From Bacteroidia bacterium (GTDB lineage Bacteria; Bacteroidota; Bacteroidia; JADZBD01), in assembly GCA_020054095.1 (NCBI GenBank), contig JAGVMA010000047.1, forward strand, positions 1 through 35,653: a stretch of DNA of 35,653 nt. The letters are read 5' to 3'. Below the pieces are notes generated by a model that saw only the letters and a program-made list of their open reading frames with translations, was not told where the DNA came from and searched no databases. This document shows, one piece after another, positions 1-8,445 of this stretch; position 1 is the stretch's first letter, and each line of letters begins with the position of its first letter. A program made the position numbers and the translations under genes.

Positions 1-522
1 AACAAAGTATGCATCGGCTGGACAGGCAGCATAACCACGATTAAACATTTTGAATATGCCCTCCCGTTTCTCGCCAAATTAAAAGAAAAGTATGCCGATA
101 AAATTTATTTTAATGTAATAGGCGATAGTGCTTACGAAAACAAAATGCTTGGAATAAAAGGTAAAGCATGGAAAGCGGATGATGAAATAAAAGAACTTTC
201 ATCATTCGATATTGGTATTATGCCATTACCTAATGATGAATGGGCTAAAGGAAAATGCGGCCTAAAAGGGTTACAATACATGGCTTTGGAAATTCCTACC
301 ATTATGTCGCCCGTGGGAGTTAATACTGAAATTATTGAGCATGGCGAGAATGGTTTTTTAGCTGATGCGACTAATGAATGGGTTGATGTTATCAGTAAAC
401 TGATTGAATCGGAAGAGCTTCGCAAAAAAGTGGGCAAAGCGGCACGGCAAACTGTTGTTGAAAAATATTCGGTAGATTCTCAAAAGAATAATTATTTAAA
501 CCTGCTGAGGCAATTGCTATAA
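1..522 (+). CDS. Glycosyltransferase, GT4-like, C-terminal part (5' end outside window)
   Basis: The frame is open from base 1 to the TAA at 520-522, giving the last 173 residues. The visible part looks like the C-terminal Rossmann domain of a GT-B family 4 transferase: a G-x-T-G-S loop near the start, a VIGD strand, then GIMPLPNDEWAKGKCGLKG and MSPVGVNTEII, which is where these enzymes bind the nucleotide-sugar donor. Such enzymes transfer sugars to lipid carriers or polysaccharides on the cytoplasmic face of the membrane. Acceptor and sugar cannot be told from this fragment. An ATG at 145 is internal and is not the start. The next gene begins 15 bp downstream but has its own promoter-like box. 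Confidence 0.85.
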   Translation, partial: NKVCIGWTGSITTIKHFEYALPFLAKLKEKYADKIYFNVIGDSAYENKMLGIKGKAWKADDEIKELSSFDIGIMPLPNDEWAKGKCGLKGLQYMALEIPTIMSPVGVNTEIIEHGENGFLADATNEWVDVISKLIESEELRKKVGKAARQTVVEKYSVDSQKNNYLNLLRQLL

Positions 523-525
523 TTA

Positions 526-533
526 TAAATTTG
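526..533 (+). promoter_or_regulatory. Bacteroidota -7 element TAAATTTG just upstream of the lipoprotein start
   Basis: TAAATTTG matches TAnnTTTG exactly and lies only 4 nt before the ATG at 538. Transcription starting about 7 nt after the box would give a leaderless or nearly leaderless mRNA for the lipoprotein-gcvT-comB operon. No good TTTG -33 box is visible at the usual distance, so this rests on the -7 match alone. Confidence 0.4.
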
Positions 534-537
534 CGCC

Positions 538-1059
538 ATGCGATTTGCAGTTGTGTTTTTCATTTTATTTTTCATGTCATCTTGCAGCAGCGATGTTGCG
601 GACAATAACAATATAACAACTGATACCGCATCAACCGATTTAATTATTAATAAAACAGATACGGTTAGCGAGTCAGACATCAGTTTTGATTGGGATATAA
701 AACTTTACAGCACCACAAATAGCGCTGATGAATTAAATGCATCGCGCATAAATATTATTGTTGTGCGAGGTACACAACGCGATACACTAAACGTTGGTAA
801 GTTTTCATCACCGGTAGAAATGGCTGAAAAAACATTGCCCGTGTGGGCTAATGCACCTGCACAAACTATTGCAGTGCTTAGCGGCTGGTGGGCAGGTGCC
901 GGAGATAATTTATTTTTAGTAAAATCTACCAATGACAAATACTTTATTAAATGGCAACCCGTGAGCGAAGAAGGCGAATTACCTGCCGAAAATCTAAAAC
1001 AAATTATAGTACCTTCAACCATTAATATAAAACCAACGATTGACGATATTGTAAAATAA
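538..1059 (+). CDS. Putative lipoprotein of unknown function
   Basis: 173 aa. The N-terminus has one Arg, a hydrophobic stretch and a lipobox-like MSSC with Cys16, so a lipidated, periplasm-facing or surface protein is likely. The mature part begins with a Ser/Asp/Asn-rich linker. A segment near residues 85-130 contains [12 protein letters not shown], followed by a strand with [13 protein letters not shown] do not recognise a family. The stop is 2 nt before the gcvT start, so the two are almost certainly cotranscribed, but nothing links this protein to glycine metabolism. The start is the first ATG after the upstream gene and just follows a -7 box. Confidence 0.75.
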   Translation: MRFAVVFFILFFMSSCSSDVADNNNITTDTASTDLIINKTDTVSESDISFDWDIKLYSTTNSADELNASRINIIVVRGTQRDTLNVGKFSSPVEMAEKTLPVWANAPAQTIAVLSGWWAGAGDNLFLVKSTNDKYFIKWQPVSEEGELPAENLKQIIVPSTINIKPTIDDIVK

Positions 1060-1061
1060 CT

Positions 1062-2162
1062 ATGGAAACAACTACCGAATTAAAAAGCACAGCACTTTCG
1101 CAAAAACACATTTCATTAGGCGCTAAAATGGTTCCGTTTGCGGGATACAACATGCCCGTTTCTTATACAGGACTTAACGATGAGCACACTACTGTGCGTA
1201 ATGGAGTGGGTGTGTTTGATGTTTCGCACATGGGCGAATTTGTTTTAAAAGGTGATAAAGCACTTGATTTAATACAGCGCGTTACAAGCAACGATGCATC
1301 TAAGCTTGCCGATGGAAAAGTACAATACTCTTGTATGCCCAATGATATAGGCGGAATTGTAGATGATTTATTAGTTTATCGCTACAAAGCGGATGAGTAT
1401 TATTTGGTAGTAAACGCATCGAATATTGAAAAAGATTGGAATTGGATACAAAAGTATAACGTGCATGGTGTGGATATGAAAAACATTTCAGATGCTACAA
1501 GTTTGCTCGCTGTGCAGGGTCCAAAAGCATTAGCTACGCTACAAAAATTAACAGATGTGAATTTATCAGCAATGGAGTACTACAGTTTTGCTGTAGGTAA
1601 ATTTGCCGGATTTGATGAAATTATAATATCTAACACCGGTTACACAGGTGCAGGCGGCTTCGAAATTTATTTCCCCAATGCAATTGCAGATAAAATATGG
1701 GATGCAATATTTGAAGCAGGCAAAGAGTTTGGTATAAAACCAATAGGGCTGGGAGCACGCGATACATTGCGCTTGGAAATGGGTTTCTGTCTTTACGGAA
1801 GCGATATAGATGATACTACTTCGCCATTAGAAGCCGGCTTGGGATGGATTACAAAATTCACAAAAGAATTTACAAACAGCAAAGTGCTGCTTGAGCAAAA
1901 AGAAAAAGGTGTAACAAAAAAATTAGTTGGCTTTGAAATGTTAGAGCGTGGCATTCCTCGCCACGATTACGAAATTGCTGATGCTGCCGGTGCAGTAATT
2001 GGCAGAGTTACATCGGGCACACAATCGCCATCGCTAAATATTGCAATAGGTATGGGTTACGTTAAAACAGAATTTGCAAAAGCCGATACCGAAATTTTCA
2101 TCAAAATAAGAGACAAAGCAATTAAAGCCAAAGTGGTGAAAATGCCTTTCCTGAAAAAATAA
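1062..2162 (+). CDS. gcvT: Aminomethyltransferase (glycine cleavage T protein)
   Basis: 366 aa, normal length for GcvT. It transfers the methylene group from the aminomethyl-lipoyl H protein to tetrahydrofolate and releases ammonia, in the cytoplasm. Family signatures: the N-terminal [23 protein letters not shown], the tetrahydrofolate-binding [13 protein letters not shown], and [18 protein letters not shown]. The C-terminal beta-barrel contains [13 protein letters not shown]. It lies 2 nt after the lipoprotein gene and 16 nt before comB on the same strand. The P and H protein genes are not here; the shared L protein (lpd) is at 16389. Confidence 0.97.
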   Translation: METTTELKSTALSQKHISLGAKMVPFAGYNMPVSYTGLNDEHTTVRNGVGVFDVSHMGEFVLKGDKALDLIQRVTSNDASKLADGKVQYSCMPNDIGGIVDDLLVYRYKADEYYLVVNASNIEKDWNWIQKYNVHGVDMKNISDATSLLAVQGPKALATLQKLTDVNLSAMEYYSFAVGKFAGFDEIIISNTGYTGAGGFEIYFPNAIADKIWDAIFEAGKEFGIKPIGLGARDTLRLEMGFCLYGSDIDDTTSPLEAGLGWITKFTKEFTNSKVLLEQKEKGVTKKLVGFEMLERGIPRHDYEIADAAGAVIGRVTSGTQSPSLNIAIGMGYVKTEFAKADTEIFIKIRDKAIKAKVVKMPFLKK

Positions 2163-2178
2163 CTGCCACTGTAAATTG

Positions 2179-2895
2179 ATGATAGAAAAAAAACTGATTG
2201 TTGATGTTTGCCTTTCGCCACAACTTTATCCGGCTTACGAAAGAGGAGACACAATTGTGGTTGTGATAGATGTACTTAGAGCCACATCGGCAATATGCAC
2301 TGCATTTGAATATGGCGTTAAAGACATGATACCGGTTGCAACAGTAGAAGAAGCTGTCGCCTACAAACAAAAAGGGTTTTTAGTCGGTGCCGAGCGAAAC
2401 GGAATAGCGCTTGATGGTTTTGATTTTGGCAACTCGCCTTACAGTTACATGACCGACAAAATAAAAGCACAAACCGTTGTTATTTCTACTACTAACGGAA
2501 CACAAGCCATAGAAGCTGCCCGAAATGCATACAAAATAGTAATAGGTGCTTTTACTAATATATCTGCGCTATGCAACTGGTTGTTGTTACAAAATAAAAG
2601 CGTTTTACTTTTATGCTCGGGCTGGAAAAACCGATTAAATTTAGAAGACAGTGTTTTTGCTGGTGCAGTTACTGACAGATTAATGAATAGCGAAAAGTTC
2701 ACCACTGGCGATGCTGCTTTGGCATCATTGTTTTTATATCAGCAAACGCAACAAAGTCAAATTAAATTTTTTCACAACTCATCACATTCTCGCAGATTGG
2801 CTGCCATGGGGTTAAAGAAAGATATTAAATATTGTTTTTCATTAGATAAAACAAAACACATCCCATTTTTAAAAGGCGACCGATTGGTAGTTTAG
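2179..2895 (+). CDS. comB: 2-phosphosulfolactate phosphatase family protein (ComB-like)
   Basis: 238 aa from the ATG at 2179; a TTG at 2176 would add one residue and is not needed. Family features visible: VVVIDVLRATSAICTAFE near the N-terminus, GAERNGIALDGFDFGNSP, ISTTNGTQAIEAA and LLCSGWKNRLNLEDSVFAG, with acidic residues placed to bind Mg2+. ComB hydrolyses 2-phosphosulfolactate to sulfolactate. In archaea this feeds coenzyme M synthesis. In Bacteroidota the physiological role is not clear to me; a link to sulfonate or sulfonolipid precursors is possible but is inference. It is the last gene of the operon from 538 and is followed by a hairpin. Confidence 0.85.
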   Translation: MIEKKLIVDVCLSPQLYPAYERGDTIVVVIDVLRATSAICTAFEYGVKDMIPVATVEEAVAYKQKGFLVGAERNGIALDGFDFGNSPYSYMTDKIKAQTVVISTTNGTQAIEAARNAYKIVIGAFTNISALCNWLLLQNKSVLLLCSGWKNRLNLEDSVFAGAVTDRLMNSEKFTTGDAALASLFLYQQTQQSQIKFFHNSSHSRRLAAMGLKKDIKYCFSLDKTKHIPFLKGDRLVV

Positions 2896-2968
2896 TTTTA
2901 TAGGTGAAACTATTCTATTTATTTGTGAGAAAATGCTTCATTAAACTACAATTTTAAAAAAAAATCAT

Positions 2969-3004
2969 AAAAGCGCTTGTCATTAATTTGATAAGCACTT
3001 TTTT
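2969..3004 (+). terminator. Rho-independent terminator after comB
   Basis: A 14-bp stem (2969-2982 with 2989-3002, including two G:U-type pairs) around a 6-nt loop, ending in a T run. It closes the operon that begins at 538 and separates it from the M15 peptidase gene. Confidence 0.7.
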
Positions 3005-3037
3005 AATACATTCATATCAAACAAAAAAACATAAAAT

Positions 3038-3808
3038 ATGGAAGCATTAAAGAAGGAAAGTAAAGGTAAAACAGTAGTTGCTTGGCAATATTTTTTAATA
3101 GGACAAGGTTATTCAAAAATCGTAGCCGATGGCGATTTTGGAAAAAATACGCACGATGCCACTTTGGATTTTCAGCGTAAGCATAAATTGCTTGCGGATG
3201 GAGTGGTGGGAAACGACACATTTCTTGTTGCAATGAAACTTGGATTTCAGTTAGTGGTTAATGATGCCGATGCTGCAAAGGATGGTCCTAACTGGCCTAC
3301 GGCTCCCGATTTTAAACCACTTAGTCCATCACAAATAATTAATATGTTCGGCAAATTTGATTATAAAATAATGCCCGATAAAAGTACAGTGCAAATACTT
3401 GGCGATTGGGCAGCAAAAAATATTGTGAGTATAGAAATTCCGCAGATAAAAGGATTGCCGCCTTACAATGTGAAAAAAATAAGCGTTCACACTAAAGTGG
3501 CAAATCAATTTGTAAAACTTTTTAACGAATGGGAAAAAGCAAAACTTATTCCCCAGATAAAAACATTTGATGGCTCGTTTAATCCGCGCTTGGTGCGAGG
3601 CAGCAATTCGGTTTTAAGTAACCACACTTTTGGCATTGCCATAGATATTAACGTGCCGTGGAATAAACTGGGCGCAATTCCGGCTACAAAAGGGCAGGAG
3701 GGATGCATTAGAGAATTAATACCTATTGCAAACAAGCTTGGCTTTTATTGGGGCGGTCATTTTTCCAGAAAAGATGGAATGCACTTTGAGGTTGCGAAAA
3801 TTATCTAA
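3038..3808 (+). CDS. Peptidoglycan-binding / M15 peptidase (VanY/endolysin-like), no signal peptide
   Basis: 256 aa. Residues about 10-68 form a PG_binding_1 domain (VADGDFGKNTHDATLDFQ, then LLADGVVGNDT). Residues about 145-256 form an M15 zinc peptidase: SNHTFGIAIDIN gives H196 and D203, and DGMHFE gives H249 with D246 as the likely general base. M15 enzymes cut peptide cross-links or terminal D-Ala in peptidoglycan. The N-terminus (MEALKKESKGKT) has no signal peptide, so the export route is unclear; this architecture is common in phage endolysins and injected effectors. It stands alone between a terminator and a convergent gene whose stop lies 2 nt away. Confidence 0.85.
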   Translation: MEALKKESKGKTVVAWQYFLIGQGYSKIVADGDFGKNTHDATLDFQRKHKLLADGVVGNDTFLVAMKLGFQLVVNDADAAKDGPNWPTAPDFKPLSPSQIINMFGKFDYKIMPDKSTVQILGDWAAKNIVSIEIPQIKGLPPYNVKKISVHTKVANQFVKLFNEWEKAKLIPQIKTFDGSFNPRLVRGSNSVLSNHTFGIAIDINVPWNKLGAIPATKGQEGCIRELIPIANKLGFYWGGHFSRKDGMHFEVAKII

Positions 3809-3810
3809 GA

Positions 3811-4479
3811 TTAACTTCCCGCAAATAAAAATTTATTGGGAGTGATAATGTTTTGCTTTAATGCAAACAACACCAAGCCTGCTGTGTTATTGATGCCCAG
3901 TTTGCTCATTATGTTTTTGCGGTGAGTAGTTACCGTGTGCACACTTATACAAAGTTTATCGGCAATTTGTTTGTTGCTCAATCCTTCGGCTACTAATTGT
4001 ATAATTTCTACTTCGCGCGATGAAACACGAATACCATCGCATGATATGGCACTTACGGTAATATCATCGGCAGGTAATACGGCTTGTATTATTTTGCCGC
4101 AAAAGAATTTTTCGCCTTTAGCGGTTGCGTAAATGGCTTCGTTTATTTCCACTTTATCGCAATCTTTTAATAAATAACTAAGCGTGCCGGCTTCTATGGC
4201 GTTAGCAACTGCTAATTGCCCAAGTGGTGCGGTAATAGATAATAAATTGGTATTAATTGAGATTGCTTTTATTTTTTCTATATCTCTTAAAGAAAAGCCA
4301 TCAGACGCATGGTCAATAATAACTACATCGGGTTTTGTTTTCTCTGTTTTAGCTATAAGTTCCGCACTTGTATCGCAATCGCCAAGCAATATAAAATCAC
4401 GATTTTCGCGCACCAATGCCTTTATTCCCTCCCGTGTAAGGTAGTTGCTATCGGCTACTATTATCTTGATTTTCTCCAT
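3811..4479 (-). CDS. LuxR/NarL-family response regulator
   Basis: 222 aa. The receiver domain (1-125) has the phospho-acceptor D56 (VVIID), the switch T83 and K105 (YLLKD). The acidic pair is reduced to D10 followed by Ser, where two acidic residues are usual. The C-terminal LuxR helix-turn-helix (about 150-212) is canonical: VSSREVEIIQLVAEGLSNKQ, then LCISVHTVTTHRKNIMSKLG. It should bind DNA as a dimer when phosphorylated. No histidine kinase gene is nearby, so the partner is elsewhere or the protein works without one. A well-formed -33/-7 promoter precedes it. Confidence 0.93.
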   Translation of the reverse strand: MEKIKIIVADSNYLTREGIKALVRENRDFILLGDCDTSAELIAKTEKTKPDVVIIDHASDGFSLRDIEKIKAISINTNLLSITAPLGQLAVANAIEAGTLSYLLKDCDKVEINEAIYATAKGEKFFCGKIIQAVLPADDITVSAISCDGIRVSSREVEIIQLVAEGLSNKQIADKLCISVHTVTTHRKNIMSKLGINNTAGLVLFALKQNIITPNKFLFAGS

Positions 4480-4509
4480 TTTTATTATTTAGAATGATTT
4501 TAAACAGCG

Positions 4510-4541
4510 CAAATCTATACTTTACTATCATACCAGCCAAA
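4510..4541 (-). promoter_or_regulatory. Promoter of the LuxR-type regulator
   Basis: On the minus strand TTTG (4541-4538) is followed after 20 nt by TAGATTTG (4517-4510), a full match to the Bacteroidota TTTG / TAnnTTTG pattern. The start codon at 4479 is 30 nt downstream. Confidence 0.65.
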
Positions 4542-4588
4542 TTTATTTCGCTTGTATTTTTTAACATTTAGCTGTTAGCTGTTGAAAG

Positions 4589-5506
4589 CTAAATTACATC
4601 GTAAGTAATCCCCTCTTCGGCAATATGGCTGTGTTCAAAAATTGGCAGTGCTTCGTTTAGTAACACCGAAACATCGTTATAGCGAGCTGAGAAATGACCA
4701 AGCATTAATTTTTTCACATTTGCTTTTAATGCAATGGTTGCTGCTTGTGCAGCGGTAGAATGGTAGGTTTCCGTTGCTCTATCGGCTTTATCGTTAGCAA
4801 AAGTAGATTCGTGGTAAAGCAGGTTGCAGTTTTTAATTTGTTCAATAATAGGTTCGTGGTAACAAGTATCTGAGCAATAGGCATAGCTGCGGATTTCGGC
4901 AGCAGGTAGTATTAGTTCGGTGTTTGGTATAACTTTTCCGTCAGGTAAAGTGTAATCATCTCCGGCTTTAATGGCATTAATGTATTCTACAGGTATTTTA
5001 TATTCCGCCAATTTTTCTTTTTTCAAATTACGCTGGTGAGGCATTTCGGTGAACAAAAAGCCGCAGCAGGCCACACGGTGATTAAGCGGTATGGTTTTTA
5101 CAGCCAAGTGTTTGTTTTCGTAAATAACTTTATTTTGCGTGGTATCTATTTCAATAATTTTTAGCTGATAACGTAAACAGGTATCAGAATATTTGTGAAT
5201 TACATCTATTATATCTTTTAAACCTTTCGGGGCGTATATGGTAAGTTCATTGGTGCGGCCAAGCAAATGTAAGGTGCCGAGTAATCCGGGCAAACCATAA
5301 AAGTGATCGCCATGCAGGTGGCTGATAAAAATGGTATCCATCTTTTGCAGGCGTACTCCATATTTTCGTATTTGAATTTGGGTAGCTTCACCACAATCTA
5401 TTAAATAGCAATGCTCGTTAATATTTACTATTTGTGCACTTGGGTTTCGGTTAGCTGTGGGTGTGGCAGAACTGCTGCCTAAAACGGTAACAGAAAAATT
5501 TCGCAT
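4589..5506 (-). CDS. rnz: Ribonuclease Z
   Basis: 305 aa, the usual short RNase Z form. It is a metallo-beta-lactamase-fold endonuclease that trims tRNA 3' ends. Visible zinc motifs: HLHGDH (H63, H65, D67, H68), then NHRVACCGF, YCSDTCYHE, LYHESTF and LGHFSARY. The segment LLGRTNELTIYAPKGL matches the exosite region. The start ATG overlaps the stop of the upstream T9SS gene by one base (TGATG), so translation is probably coupled. It is the last gene of the STAS-T9SS-rnz set. Confidence 0.96.
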   Translation of the reverse strand: MRNFSVTVLGSSSATPTANRNPSAQIVNINEHCYLIDCGEATQIQIRKYGVRLQKMDTIFISHLHGDHFYGLPGLLGTLHLLGRTNELTIYAPKGLKDIIDVIHKYSDTCLRYQLKIIEIDTTQNKVIYENKHLAVKTIPLNHRVACCGFLFTEMPHQRNLKKEKLAEYKIPVEYINAIKAGDDYTLPDGKVIPNTELILPAAEIRSYAYCSDTCYHEPIIEQIKNCNLLYHESTFANDKADRATETYHSTAAQAATIALKANVKKLMLGHFSARYNDVSVLLNEALPIFEHSHIAEEGITYDVI

Positions 5507-6267
5507 CAGCGATTAATAACCATTCGTTTGGTTATGTTTTGTTCGCCATTGCTGATGGTATAAATATAGATACCCTCGTTAAGCTGCTGCCCATCAAAAT
5601 TGAATTTATTTATCCCTTGCTTGGCTTTTATTTGCCTTGTAAATACCATGCTGCCAACTAAATTATAAACCTTTATTGTTACCTCATCCGGATCGGGCGA
5701 GTTAAACTCAATCAGCGTATTTCCTTTAAACGGGTTGGGCTGATTTTGTGCAACCGTAAATTTATCTTTATCAGAATCAGGAATACTACTTGGCGCGTTT
5801 ATTTTTATTTTGTAGTAAGTAATTACATAGTTGTTTGCAGTTGAGGAGCCGCCCAAATAATTAAAAGTTGGTATTGTTAAGTTATAAGTTCCTGTATCAT
5901 TGATAGTAGGAGTACCCGTAATCACTACGCATCCCTTTGTATTACCTCTCCACGAACAACGATTAGGACTTGTGCCATTGTTCCAGCAAGCGTATGTAAA
6001 CCCATTTGGTAAGCCTGTTATGTTACCTAAAACGGTGCTGTCCCATGCTATTGGCGGAAGCCATGTAATTGGCTGTGTATCTTGCGGAACTTTAATAGTA
6101 ATGAGTTGTAAATATGCCTGGTTGGCATATCCTTGTACAAAGCCGGTTGCACTATCAGGGTAAACTCCGGGGTTTACCGGATTATTGGGATCGGGAGTAC
6201 AGTTTTGCGAAAAAACAGCGGTTAAACCTGTAGAAAAAAATAATGCTACGAGTAAAAATTTATTCAT
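5506..6267 (-). CDS. Small secreted protein with T9SS type A sorting domain
   Basis: 253 aa. It has a Sec signal peptide (MNKFLLVALFFSTGLTAVFSQ). The middle region, about residues 40-165, may form one immunoglobulin-like or lectin-like beta domain with several Cys residues and a CVVITGTPT strand. The C-terminal 80 residues are a classic Por/T9SS sorting domain: QNQPNPFKGNTLIEF, VTIKVYNLVGSMVF, then EGIYIYTI and a basic end. It should cross the outer membrane by T9SS and be released or anchored at the surface. I do not recognise the central domain. It lies 21 bp after the STAS gene and overlaps rnz by one base. Confidence 0.85.
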   Translation of the reverse strand: MNKFLLVALFFSTGLTAVFSQNCTPDPNNPVNPGVYPDSATGFVQGYANQAYLQLITIKVPQDTQPITWLPPIAWDSTVLGNITGLPNGFTYACWNNGTSPNRCSWRGNTKGCVVITGTPTINDTGTYNLTIPTFNYLGGSSTANNYVITYYKIKINAPSSIPDSDKDKFTVAQNQPNPFKGNTLIEFNSPDPDEVTIKVYNLVGSMVFTRQIKAKQGINKFNFDGQQLNEGIYIYTISNGEQNITKRMVINR

Positions 6268-6288
6268 TGTAAATGGTTTTGGAGGTGA

Positions 6289-6660
6289 TTAGTTTTCTGT
6301 GCTTTTGCGAGCTAATTCAGCATTGCTGAACAGCGCCAAACACTCTTCGGCAGTAGCACCTATTTTAAGAATAGAATCTAATTGAGAAATAGTAATTAGT
6401 TTTTTTACCGATTCGTTTAAACCCGTAATAACTAATGCGCCATTTGAGTTTTTGCACAAGCGGTTAGCCACCAAAATAGCACTAAGCCCCGATGAATCGC
6501 AATAGCGGGTTTTTTCTAAATCCAATAAAATGTTTTTTACGCCTTCGGCATTTAGCACCACTAACTCCGATTTTAACGATGGAGCCACATTGCTATCCAA
6601 CTTCTCTACACTGGTTTTAATGTGTGCGTATTTATCTTTTTTATCTACCGAAAACGACAT
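6289..6660 (-). CDS. STAS-domain protein (anti-sigma factor antagonist type)
   Basis: 123 aa, a single STAS domain. The segment YCDSSGLSAILVANRL carries the serine (S56, by analogy with SpoIIAA) that kinases phosphorylate and SpoIIE-type phosphatases dephosphorylate in partner switching. ILLDLEKTRYCDSSG is the central strand plus helix. It is cytoplasmic. It heads a likely operon with the T9SS protein and rnz. A SpoIIE-type phosphatase is encoded at 18263-20401 and could be its partner, though that is inference; no anti-sigma kinase was found here. Confidence 0.9.
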   Translation of the reverse strand: MSFSVDKKDKYAHIKTSVEKLDSNVAPSLKSELVVLNAEGVKNILLDLEKTRYCDSSGLSAILVANRLCKNSNGALVITGLNESVKKLITISQLDSILKIGATAEECLALFSNAELARKSTEN

Positions 6661-6678
6661 TTTTATTTTTTAGGAAAG

Positions 6679-6686
6679 CAAATATA
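6679..6686 (-). promoter_or_regulatory. -7 element for the STAS-T9SS-rnz operon
   Basis: Minus-strand TATATTTG matches TAnnTTTG and lies 18 nt before the STAS start. A TTTG occurs 15 nt further upstream (6702-6705), shorter than the usual spacing, so only the -7 box is well supported. Confidence 0.4.
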
Positions 6687-6741
6687 ATAAAACTTTATAT
6701 ACAAAAAGCCTTGTTTTATCAGCTAAATTAATTGATTTGGC

Positions 6742-6777
6742 AAAAAAAAACCCTTCGGACTTCCGAAAGGTTTTTTT
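6742..6777 (-). terminator. Rho-independent terminator of the small membrane protein gene
   Basis: A 9-bp stem (6751-6759 with 6762-6770) flanked by A and T runs. Read on the minus strand, the one imperfect pair is a G:U wobble; on the plus strand it is a C:A mismatch. The element therefore favours minus transcripts and ends the gene whose stop is at 6793. Confidence 0.75.
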
Positions 6778-6792
6778 GAAAAATATCAATTA

Positions 6793-7368
6793 TTAGTTCA
6801 TGTGCTTTAGGTTCAATCCGTACATAACAATAAATGCGATTGGGAAAATCATTCCTAAAATCCAAAGACCCGCAAATAAAGCACCGCCTAAGCCAGCAGT
6901 ACCTACTAAAACCATTGGGATGATAATTGCTAAAGCATGACCTGCAACATACATATAGTAACCTGTTTTTTTCTGTTTCCACATTGATAATGCTCCAAGT
7001 AAACAAAGCAAATTAGCAATAATGTTAACTGCCGCAAGTATATAAGCGTATTTTGCTAACAACATTGCCGATTCCATCATACCGCCCATAACATCGCCAA
7101 GTGCATCCATACTTTTGTTCATAGCATCGCCTGTTTCGCCACCAGTCATTGAACTTAAGCTGTCAGTAAGTGTATTCATGCTGCTGCTCATTTCGTTAGA
7201 ATAGCCACTTAGCAATTCCATCGATTTTTGAGTAGCGCCAGCAGTTACTAATGACCATAGACCACCAAGTAATCCAAGTCCGGCACCAATAAAAGTTAAA
7301 ATACAAAGTACTGTTAAAAAAGATGGGCGTTTTTTAGCTCCCGAAGCATTTTGATCGATTGTTTCCAT
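6793..7368 (-). CDS. Small multi-pass membrane protein of unknown function
   Basis: 191 aa. After a short polar N-terminus with KKRP there is a hydrophobic, Gly-rich segment (about 18-42). A Ser/Met-rich region (45-95) follows, including SSSMNTLTDSLSSMTGG. Three further hydrophobic segments lie between about 100 and 185, separated by a WKQKKTGYYMY loop. Four membrane helices are likely. I do not recognise a family with confidence; the pattern resembles short DUF4064-like membrane proteins. It is transcribed alone with its own terminator. Confidence 0.75.
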   Translation of the reverse strand: METIDQNASGAKKRPSFLTVLCILTFIGAGLGLLGGLWSLVTAGATQKSMELLSGYSNEMSSSMNTLTDSLSSMTGGETGDAMNKSMDALGDVMGGMMESAMLLAKYAYILAAVNIIANLLCLLGALSMWKQKKTGYYMYVAGHALAIIIPMVLVGTAGLGGALFAGLWILGMIFPIAFIVMYGLNLKHMN

Positions 7369-7459
7369 TTTTAGTTTTTTAGTTTAAAGGGTTAAATTTT
7401 GGCAAATCAACCACTATTTATCGATATTACAATATTGTTCATCGGTAAATTATAAACAT

Positions 7460-7488
7460 TTTGTCATTAGTAATTATGCTTATTTTTG
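7460..7488 (+). promoter_or_regulatory. Promoter of prmC
   Basis: TTTG at 7460-7463, a 17-nt spacer, then TATTTTTG at 7481-7488 (TAnnTTTG). The prmC start lies 57 nt downstream. Confidence 0.5.
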
Positions 7489-7545
7489 GCAAAAATGGTA
7501 TCTGCAGTATTTAACAAATAGGTTTCGTTAAAATAATATAAGTAA

Positions 7546-8442
7546 TTGAAAATCAATTCAAATAAGCTAATAGATATTCGCTCTTTTTTCAATCAAGAGC
7601 TTAGCGCCATGTACGATAAATTAGAAGTTGACAGCTTTTATTTTATATGTATTAATTCTTTTTCGGGCATTAGCCGAACTCAGTTTACTGCCAACCCTAA
7701 TTTATCTGTAAGCGAATCGGAATTATTGAAATATAATTTTGCAGTAAAAGATTTAAAACGTAATAAACCCATTCAATACATAATAGGCAGCACGCCTTTT
7801 GCCGATTGCATTATTTATGTAAACGAACACGTGCTTATTCCGCGCCCAGAAACTGAAGAATTGGTAATGGGAATAGTAAAACAAAATAAATTTCATTCGC
7901 CCTACATTATTGATATTTGCACCGGAAGCGGCTGTATTGCCATTTCCCTAAAAAAACACATTCCGGCTGCCACCGTTTTTGGTGCAGATATTTCTGTTCC
8001 TGCCATTGATTTGGCAAATAAAAACGCTTGTTACAATAACAATGAGGTAAGTTTTTTTATTGCCGATGCGCTTAAGTTAACGCAACATGCCGATAAAAAA
8101 TACGATATAATAGTTAGCAACCCGCCCTATGTGCTGCTTTCGGATAAAGCAGAAATGAGCAAAAATGTACTTGACTATGAGCCGCATTTGGCATTGTTTG
8201 TTGATGACACCGATCCATTGCTCTTTTATAAATCCATAGCCAACTTCGCAGCCAATAATCTTGAAAATGAGGGCTTACTATATTTTGAAATACACGAGCG
8301 CATGGGCAAGGCAATGCAAGCGATGTTGAAAGAAAAAGGATTTAAATCTGTGAATATACTTAACGACTTTAGCGGGAAACAGCGTTTTGCAGTTGCATCG
8401 CTTAATACCAATCAGTTTTTTAATGCCGAAAGCACACAATAA
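7546..8442 (+). CDS. prmC: Peptide chain release factor N5-glutamine methyltransferase
   Basis: 298 aa. It methylates the Gln of the GGQ motif in RF1/RF2 using S-adenosylmethionine. It shows an N-terminal helical domain that recognises the release factor, then LIPRPETEELV, the SAM loop DICTGSGC (123-130) and the catalytic NPPY (192-195). The only in-frame start matching the family's N-terminus is a TTG at 7546, directly after an in-frame TAA. The first ATG, at residue 22, would remove conserved N-terminal helix. The rpmB promoter begins immediately after its stop. Confidence 0.95.
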   Translation: MKINSNKLIDIRSFFNQELSAMYDKLEVDSFYFICINSFSGISRTQFTANPNLSVSESELLKYNFAVKDLKRNKPIQYIIGSTPFADCIIYVNEHVLIPRPETEELVMGIVKQNKFHSPYIIDICTGSGCIAISLKKHIPAATVFGADISVPAIDLANKNACYNNNEVSFFIADALKLTQHADKKYDIIVSNPPYVLLSDKAEMSKNVLDYEPHLALFVDDTDPLLFYKSIANFAANNLENEGLLYFEIHERMGKAMQAMLKEKGFKSVNILNDFSGKQRFAVASLNTNQFFNAESTQ

Positions 8443-8445
8443 TAT

